From Streptococcus didelphis DSM 15616 (lineage in GTDB: Bacteria > Bacillota > Bacilli > Lactobacillales > Streptococcaceae): 64,000 nucleotides of DNA. Made by a program: the position numbers and the translations under genes. This document shows positions 59,386 through 64,000 of this stretch, in pieces (position 1 is the stretch's first letter; each line of letters begins with the position of its first letter). The stretch lies in NCBI RefSeq assembly GCF_000380005.1, contig NZ_KB904188.1:310001-374000 (forward strand). The letters run 5' to 3'. A model generated the notes under the pieces. The model saw only the letters and a program-made list of their open reading frames with translations. It did not search any database and was not told the DNA's origin.

Positions 59386-59709
59386 ATGATAAAAGCGATT
59401 TTTACTCGTCATAAAGATGGTTCCTTGCATAGTGTGCAAGTGACAGGCCATGCTGGCAGTGGTGAATATGGCTTTGATATTGTTTGTGCATCAGTTAGTA
59501 CCCTGGCTATTAATTTCATTAATTCCTTAGAGGCTCTAACTCATACTCAAGCCGATATAAAACTAGATCAAGTTGAAGGTGGATATTTGAAAGTTTCAGT
59601 TCCACATGACAATCAGGAGAAGGTTCAACTTTTGTTTGAATCGTTTCTTCTAGGAATGGCTAATTTATCGGAAAATTCTTCAGAATTTGTTCGAACTCAA
59701 GTCATCTAA
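59386..59709 (+). CDS. prp: Ribosomal-processing cysteine protease Prp
   Basis: 107 residues of the Prp (YsxB) family. Catalytic H22 in [10 protein letters not shown] and C34 in DIVCASVS are at the same positions reported for S. aureus Prp. The enzyme removes the N-terminal extension of L27, whose gene is next. No Shine-Dalgarno sequence is visible before its ATG, so it is probably translated by coupling with rplU 9 nt upstream, keeping its level low. Confidence 0.94.
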   Translation: MIKAIFTRHKDGSLHSVQVTGHAGSGEYGFDIVCASVSTLAINFINSLEALTHTQADIKLDQVEGGYLKVSVPHDNQEKVQLLFESFLLGMANLSENSSEFVRTQVI

Positions 59710-59737
59710 ATTTATTTTAAGAGAGGAAAACAACATT

Positions 59738-60031
59738 ATGTTAAAAATGAATCTTGCTAACTTGCAACTTTTCGCCCACAAAAAAGGTGGAGGTTCTACA
59801 TCAAATGGACGTGATTCACAAGCGAAACGTCTTGGAGCTAAAGCAGCTGATGGACAAACTGTATCAGGTGGATCAATTCTTTTCCGTCAACGTGGTACTC
59901 ATATCTATCCAGGTGTGAACGTTGGTCGTGGTGGAGACGATACCCTTTTTGCTAAAGTTGAAGGTGTTGTACGTTTTGAGCGCAAAGGTCGTGACAAACG
60001 TCAAGTATCTGTATACCCAGTAGCTAAATAA
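59738..60031 (+). CDS. rpmA: 50S ribosomal protein L27 precursor
   Basis: 97 residues. The first 12 ([12 protein letters not shown]) precede the mature start [15 protein letters not shown], the Firmicute-type extension cleaved by Prp between F12 and A13. The exposed N-terminus then reaches the peptidyl-transferase centre. Remaining signatures ([14 protein letters not shown]) are intact. The ATG at 59738 is used; 59747 is an in-frame alternative. Confidence 0.97.
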   Translation: MLKMNLANLQLFAHKKGGGSTSNGRDSQAKRLGAKAADGQTVSGGSILFRQRGTHIYPGVNVGRGGDDTLFAKVEGVVRFERKGRDKRQVSVYPVAK

Positions 60032-60045
60032 TAAAAATTTATAAG

Positions 60046-60073
60046 AAACTCTCTGTTTTTACAGGGAGTTTTT
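60046..60073 (+). terminator. Terminator after rpmA
   Basis: AAACTCTCTG / CAGGGAGTTT (one G-T pair), 6-nt loop, T-run. Confidence 0.8.
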
Positions 60074-60207
60074 CTGATTTAAAGTCAATTAGAACAAGTA
60101 ATGATAACTTGATTTGATACCTTTATTAGATCAGTTCAATGGAGACAAAACTAGCTACATTTTAGAGGTAATAGAAGTAAGATTCATTTTTTTCTTAACC
60201 TCCTTTA

Positions 60208-60216
60208 TGGTATAAT
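60208..60216 (+). promoter_or_regulatory. Extended -10 promoter of the LysR gene
   Basis: TGG-TATAAT, 30 nt before the start; probably also drives lspA and the pseudouridine synthase gene. Confidence 0.55.
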
Positions 60217-60245
60217 AAGGTCTAATAGAGTGAGGAAAGAGCAAA

Positions 60246-61139
60246 ATGAATATACAACAATTGAGATATGTAGTAGCTATAGCCAATAATGGTACTTTTC
60301 GGGAAGCAGCTAGTAAGCTCTATGTTAGTCAGCCCAGCTTATCTGTTTCTATTAAAGATTTAGAAGAAGAAATGGGTTTTCAAATTTTTAATCGAACTAC
60401 AACTGGTACTGTTTTGACCAAGCAAGGGCTCTTATTTTATGAAAAGGCTTTGGAAGTTGTAAAATGCTTTGATTCATTCGAAAAACAGTTTTCTCAATCT
60501 GATTTAGATCAAAATGAGTTTTCTGTGGCTAGTCAGCATTATGATTTTTTACCACCATTAATCACAAGTTTCTCTGAAAAATACCAAGATCATAAACTAT
60601 TACGTTTATTTGAATCAACTACAATTCAAATATTAGATGAAGTGTCTCAGGGAAATAGCGAAATAGGGATTATTTACCTTAATGCTCAAAACCAGAAAGG
60701 TCTCTTTCAAAGGCTAGATAAGTTAAGCTTAGAATATGTCGAAGTAGTTCCCTTTCAAACCCATATTTATATTGGGAAAAATCATCCTTTAGCCGATAAT
60801 GCAAGTCTAGTTATTGATGATTTAACGGGCTACCCTGTTGTTAAATTTACTCAGGAAAAAGATGAGTACCTTTATTACTCAGAAAATTTTGTGAATACAA
60901 ATGACACAAGTCTAGTATATAATGTCACTGATCGTGCTACTTTAAATGGGATTTTGGAGCGAACAGATGCTTTTGCTACAGGATCAGGATTTATAGATAA
61001 TAGCAGTGTTAATGGTATTAAAGTCATTCCCTTGGTAGATCATATAGAAAATAAGATGGTCTATGTTAAAAGAAAAGATAAAAATTTAAGTTCTGCTGCC
61101 CTCACCTTTATTACTTTGTTAAAGGAATACTTTAAATGA
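60246..61139 (+). CDS. cpsY: LysR-type regulator, CpsY/MtaR group
   Basis: 297 residues: an N-terminal winged helix (MNIQQLRYVVAIANNGTFREAASKLYVSQPSLSVSIKDLE) and a C-terminal effector domain (about 90-295). The motif set (FEKGF-like EEEMGFQIFNRTTTGTVLT, QEKDEYLYYSENFV, NVTDRATLNGILERTDAFATGSG) and location before lspA match CpsY of S. iniae and MtaR of S. agalactiae, which control methionine supply, surface and neutrophil survival functions. Target genes cannot be read from this window. Confidence 0.85.
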   Translation: MNIQQLRYVVAIANNGTFREAASKLYVSQPSLSVSIKDLEEEMGFQIFNRTTTGTVLTKQGLLFYEKALEVVKCFDSFEKQFSQSDLDQNEFSVASQHYDFLPPLITSFSEKYQDHKLLRLFESTTIQILDEVSQGNSEIGIIYLNAQNQKGLFQRLDKLSLEYVEVVPFQTHIYIGKNHPLADNASLVIDDLTGYPVVKFTQEKDEYLYYSENFVNTNDTSLVYNVTDRATLNGILERTDAFATGSGFIDNSSVNGIKVIPLVDHIENKMVYVKRKDKNLSSAALTFITLLKEYFK

Positions 61140-61158
61140 TAAGAGAGAATGAGAATTA

Positions 61159-61605
61159 ATGAGAATTATAAAATTAACAGTAATAAGTTTACTATTAATT
61201 GCCCTAGATCAATTGAGTAAGTTATGGATTATATCACACGTGAATCTGGGAGAGGTCCAAACATTTTTACCAGGTATTTTGAGTTTGACCTATTTGCAAA
61301 ATAGCGGAGCAGCCTTTTCGATTCTACAAAATCAACAGTGGTTTTTTGCAGCTATGACAGTTCTAGTTGTGGGAGCTGCTATCATTTATTTTTTTAAGAC
61401 AAAGAATTTAGCTTTAGGAAAAGAGCTAGCCTTGATATTAATTATATCAGGTGGTATTGGCAACTTCATTGATCGTTTAAGGTTAGGTTATGTTATAGAT
61501 ATGATTCATCTTGATTTTATGAATTTTGCTATTTTTAATCTCGCTGATTCCTATTTGTCTGTAGGAGTTTTACTGTTAATGATTAGTCTATGGAAGGAAG
61601 AGTAA
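61159..61605 (+). CDS. lspA: Lipoprotein signal peptidase (signal peptidase II)
   Basis: 148 residues, four membrane helices. The aspartic-protease pair is visible: first Asp in [16 protein letters not shown] and second in [11 protein letters not shown], with the conserved NSGAAFSIL loop near residue 52. Cleaves prolipoproteins before the lipidated Cys. It lies 19 nt after the LysR gene and 1 nt before the pseudouridine synthase gene. Confidence 0.96.
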   Translation: MRIIKLTVISLLLIALDQLSKLWIISHVNLGEVQTFLPGILSLTYLQNSGAAFSILQNQQWFFAAMTVLVVGAAIIYFFKTKNLALGKELALILIISGGIGNFIDRLRLGYVIDMIHLDFMNFAIFNLADSYLSVGVLLLMISLWKEE

Positions 61606-61606
61606 A

Positions 61607-62503
61607 TTGGAAATAATAATAAAAGAAGCTGGAATACGCTTAGATAAGGCCCTGGCTGACTTAACTGAATTAAGTCGTGGCCAAGCTAATGATGAAATTA
61701 AAAAAGGGGAGGTCTTAGTCAACAATCTTCCAAGCAAAGCTAAATACAATGTCAAAGTAGGAGATGTGATTACTTATCAAATTCCTGAAGAAGTAGTTAT
61801 TGACTTTAAGGCTGAAGATATTCCTATTGATGTGATATATGAGGATGAGGATGTGGCAGTGGTCAATAAAGCTCAAGGGATGGTTGTTCATCCTTCTGTG
61901 GGTCATCAGTCTGGGACATTAGTTAATGCTCTGCTATTTCATATCAAAGATTTATCTTCTATTAATGGAGCAATTAGACCAGGAATTGTTCATCGGATTG
62001 ATAAAGATACTTCAGGATTACTAATGATTGCTAAAAATGATAAGGCACATCGTATCTTATCTGCTGAATTAAAAGATAAAAAGTCATTGAGAAAATATCT
62101 TGCTATTGTTCATGGAAATATTCCAAAAGACAAAGGCATGATAGAGGCACCTATAGGTAGGAGTGATAAGGATCGGAAAAAACAAGCAGTTACTGCAAAA
62201 GGTAAGGAAGCTGTAACTAGATTTACAGTTTTAGAACGCTTTGATAACTTTACCTTTCTGGAACTGCAATTAGAAACGGGTAGAACCCATCAAATTAGAG
62301 TACATATGGCCTACATTGGCCATCCTCTAGCAGGGGATCCTTTATATGGTCCAAGGAAAACTTTAGCAGGAAATGGGCAATTTTTACATGCTCAAACTCT
62401 AGGTTTTACCCATCCAAGGACTAATGAGCTGATGACTTTTACAGTTGAAGTTCCTCCTATTTTTCAGGAGACTTTAGAAAAATTAAGAAAAAATACCAAA
62501 TAA
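61607..62503 (+). CDS. 23S rRNA pseudouridine synthase, RluD type
   Basis: 298 residues with a TTG start at 61607, behind GGAAGGAAG. N-terminal S4 RNA-binding domain (RLDKALADLTELSRGQANDEIKKGEVLVNN), then the RluA-family catalytic domain with the Asp in GIVHRIDKDTSGLL and the RTHQIRVHMAYIGHPLAGD motif. Expected to modify helix 69 of 23S rRNA by analogy to RluD; the target is not proven in streptococci. Follows lspA, as in many Firmicutes. A short A-T hairpin follows its stop, but I do not count it as a terminator. Confidence 0.9.
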   Translation: MEIIIKEAGIRLDKALADLTELSRGQANDEIKKGEVLVNNLPSKAKYNVKVGDVITYQIPEEVVIDFKAEDIPIDVIYEDEDVAVVNKAQGMVVHPSVGHQSGTLVNALLFHIKDLSSINGAIRPGIVHRIDKDTSGLLMIAKNDKAHRILSAELKDKKSLRKYLAIVHGNIPKDKGMIEAPIGRSDKDRKKQAVTAKGKEAVTRFTVLERFDNFTFLELQLETGRTHQIRVHMAYIGHPLAGDPLYGPRKTLAGNGQFLHAQTLGFTHPRTNELMTFTVEVPPIFQETLEKLRKNTK

Positions 62504-62572
62504 AATCACTCTTTTAATAGAGTTGAAAATGGAATTTGAATATTTTTAAGGATAAATTATTTTAGAAAATAC

Positions 62573-62601
62573 TTGTCTTTAGAAAAATATTTTGCTATAC
62601 T
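62573..62601 (+). promoter_or_regulatory. Promoter of the pyrR-pyrP operon
   Basis: TTGTCT, 17-nt spacer, TATACT with TGC before it (extended -10). Confidence 0.75.
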
Positions 62602-62614
62602 GTTAAAAATTTAA

Positions 62615-62730
62615 TATTCCTTTAAAACAGTCCCGTGAGGCTGGCAAGGAGAAGATTATGCTATAAATGTGGACTTTTTTTGGTCTACAATTATTTTGTA
62701 GAATCTCCTTGTTGTCAAGGAGATTTTTTT
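62615..62730 (+). promoter_or_regulatory. PyrR-binding attenuator leader
   Basis: The PyrR-binding loop AGTCCCGTGAGGCT (62629-62642) matches the family consensus ARUCCNGNGAGGYU. CAAGGAGA at 62645-62652 can pair with TCTCCTTG at 62704-62711, which is the left arm of the terminator (62702-62730); this is the antiterminator. With UMP present PyrR should hold the binding hairpin and release the terminator, shutting off pyrR-pyrP and any genes behind them. Confidence 0.92.
62702..62730 (+). terminator. Attenuator terminator before pyrR
   Basis: AATCTCCTTG / CAAGGAGATT (10 bp perfect), loop TTGT, then seven T. Confidence 0.9.
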
Positions 62731-62751
62731 AATACACTAAAGGAGGAGCAA

Positions 62752-63273
62752 ATGAAAACCAAAGAAATTCTTGATGAGCTGACAATGAAGAGAGCTATCA
62801 CACGAATTACCTATGAAATTATTGAACGTAATAAAAAACTTGATAATTTAGTGTTAGCAGGAATTAAGACACGAGGTGTTTTTCTTGCCAGACGTATCCA
62901 AGAAAGACTTTCTCAATTGGAAGGGCTTGATATTGCAGTAGGGGAGCTAGATACAAAACCTTACAGGGATGATGTTAAAAGTGAAAAAGATACAACCCTC
63001 ATGCCTGTTGATATTAATGGTAAGGATCTTATCCTAGTTGATGATGTTCTATATACAGGAAGAACAATCAGAGCAGCTATCGATAATATTTTTACTCTTG
63101 GTAGACCAGCAAGAGTTGGTTTAGCAGTTTTAATTGATCGAGGGCACAGGGAGCTTCCGATTCGGGCTGATTATGTTGGTAAAAATATTCCAACTAGTAG
63201 TTCTGAAGAAATCATTGTTGAAGTTATCGAGGTTGATGGACAAGATCGTGTTAGTCTTGTGGATCCTTCTTAA
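62752..63273 (+). CDS. pyrR: Pyrimidine operon attenuation protein / uracil phosphoribosyltransferase PyrR
   Basis: 173 residues from the ATG at 62752, after AAAGGAGG. A longer frame from 62635 would translate the attenuator leader and is not real. The PRPP-binding motif [13 protein letters not shown] is present, with the family's N-terminal region ([16 protein letters not shown]) and [15 protein letters not shown]. PyrR binds the mRNA leader in response to UMP and has weak uracil phosphoribosyltransferase activity. Confidence 0.97.
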   Translation: MKTKEILDELTMKRAITRITYEIIERNKKLDNLVLAGIKTRGVFLARRIQERLSQLEGLDIAVGELDTKPYRDDVKSEKDTTLMPVDINGKDLILVDDVLYTGRTIRAAIDNIFTLGRPARVGLAVLIDRGHRELPIRADYVGKNIPTSSSEEIIVEVIEVDGQDRVSLVDPS

Positions 63274-63289
63274 GAAATAGAGGTATAAA

Positions 63290-64000
63290 ATGAGAGATGT
63301 CATTTACGATGTAGAAGAAATGCCCAAATTTGGAGTTCTGTTTGGACTTTCTTTCCAACACTTATTTGCAATGTTTGGTGCAACTGTCTTAGTTCCAATC
63401 TTGGTAGGTATTGACCCTTCTGTTGCTTTGCTGTCTAGTGCTCTTGGAACCTTAGCGCATTTAACTGTTACAAAATTTAAAATTCCAGCCTACATGGGTT
63501 CAAGCTTTGCTTATATTGCAGCCATGCAATTATTAATGAAAACAGATGGTATTGGTGCTGTTGCTCAAGGTGCTGTCACTGGAGGTTTGGTTTATCTTCT
63601 GGTAGCTCTGATAGTTAAGTTTATTGGGAATGAATGGATTGACAAAATACTACCTCCTGTTGTTGTGGGCCCTATTGTCATGGTTATTGGCTTGAGCTTA
63701 GCAACTACTGCTGTTAGTAGTATAATGCTAAAAGATGGAAAATATAGTCTAATCTATCTTTTAATCGGAATGGTAACCTTACTCTCTGTTATTTTCATTA
63801 ACATCTATGGAAAAGGAATTCTTGCTATCATTCCTATCTTATTAGGGCTTTTAGTGGGCTACCTATTTGCTTTACTTGTAGGAGCAGTAACAGGAGAAGA
63901 AATTATTCAATTTGCAGATGTTGCCAAAGCTAAGTGGCTTAATATTCCTAGTGTAGCTGTTCCATTTTTAACCTATAATTTTAAATTATACCCAAGTGCT
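63290..64000 (+). CDS. pyrP: Uracil permease PyrP/UraA (partial, 3' end outside)
   Basis: The first 237 codons of a gene that continues beyond the window. Starts MRDVIYDVEEMPKFGVLFGL at 63290, 16 nt after pyrR, with site AGAGG. Reading shows the nucleobase-cation symporter family: the SFQHLFAMFGATVLVPILVG motif with hydrophobic helices throughout and GPIVMVIGLSLA. In streptococci pyrR-pyrP is usually followed by pyrB and carAB. It takes up uracil using the proton gradient. Confidence 0.95.
   Translation, partial: MRDVIYDVEEMPKFGVLFGLSFQHLFAMFGATVLVPILVGIDPSVALLSSALGTLAHLTVTKFKIPAYMGSSFAYIAAMQLLMKTDGIGAVAQGAVTGGLVYLLVALIVKFIGNEWIDKILPPVVVGPIVMVIGLSLATTAVSSIMLKDGKYSLIYLLIGMVTLLSVIFINIYGKGILAIIPILLGLLVGYLFALLVGAVTGEEIIQFADVAKAKWLNIPSVAVPFLTYNFKLYPSA

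Noticed and set aside
62504-62540. Terminator after the pseudouridine synthase gene
   Set aside because: Only a 5-bp A-T rich stem (ACTCT/AGAGT) and no T-run.
62635-63273. A 212-residue pyrR reading
   Set aside because: Its first 39 codons translate the PyrR-binding loop and the terminator; a proper ribosome site precedes the ATG at 62752.

Overview
The window is a contiguous AT-rich chromosome segment from a low-GC Gram-positive coccus, almost certainly a Streptococcus of the pyogenic group (S. pyogenes / S. uberis / S. parauberis / S. iniae relatives). Pointers are the rexB-rexA naming pair of AddAB-type nucleases, the murA-epuA-endA order, dnaG-rpoD followed by a rhamnose-polysaccharide (gac/rgp-type) locus, EbsA, a CpsY/MtaR-type LysR regulator beside lspA, and pyrR-pyrP. 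I do not assign a species. No tRNA, rRNA, insertion sequence, prophage or CRISPR array is visible, and no stretch longer than 300 bases lacks a gene.

Layout. 1-5,000: the end of atpF and then atpHAGDC of the F1F0 ATP synthase. 5,000-7,700: a small DUF1146 membrane protein, murA, epuA and the nuclease endA. 7,700-11,530: a T-box leader and pheS-pheT. 11,540-13,830: an OsmC-like protein and an ABC exporter resembling HrtBA, then a possible small transcript. 13,940-20,880: rexBA. 20,900-24,740: rpsU, mscL (minus strand), dnaG and rpoD. 24,748-24,887: a 49-nt tandem repeat built onto the rpoD terminator. 24,970-26,270: a MIP18/PaaD-like gene and rmlD (last dTDP-rhamnose step).

26,345-39,910 is one tightly coupled operon for a rhamnose-rich cell-wall polysaccharide. 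It carries the priming and chain-building rhamnosyltransferases, the ABC exporter pair, the RgpF/GacG protein, a GacH-type glycerol-phosphate transferase with its catalytic Thr at 530, and then a GtrB / GT-C / GtrA side-chain module in the place where group A strains carry gacIJKL. A secreted amidase with four Bsp-like repeats follows (40,117-42,384) under its own promoter.

42,470-47,000: pepT, EbsA, a ferredoxin (minus), a LysM protein, cmk, and infC-rpmI-rplT behind an attenuator leader; infC appears to start at ATA. 47,100-52,960: an LtaS-like lipoteichoic acid synthase (minus), an RlmI-type methyltransferase, aroD, aroC and a YlbF protein. 53,000-58,850: glutathione reductase, a Ser/Thr-rich membrane protein (minus), a cysteine desulfurase, thiI and a CapA-like protein. 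58,900-60,070: L21 leader, rplU, the protease prp and rpmA, whose N-terminal extension is the Prp substrate. 60,200-64,000: the LysR regulator, lspA, an RluD-type pseudouridine synthase, a PyrR-binding attenuator, pyrR and the start of pyrP, which runs off the window.

Promoters are often of the extended -10 type (TGnTATAAT). In two cases that box lies only 6-7 nt from the start codon, which suggests leaderless mRNAs. Much of the regulation visible here is by transcription attenuation (T-box, L20 leader, PyrR).
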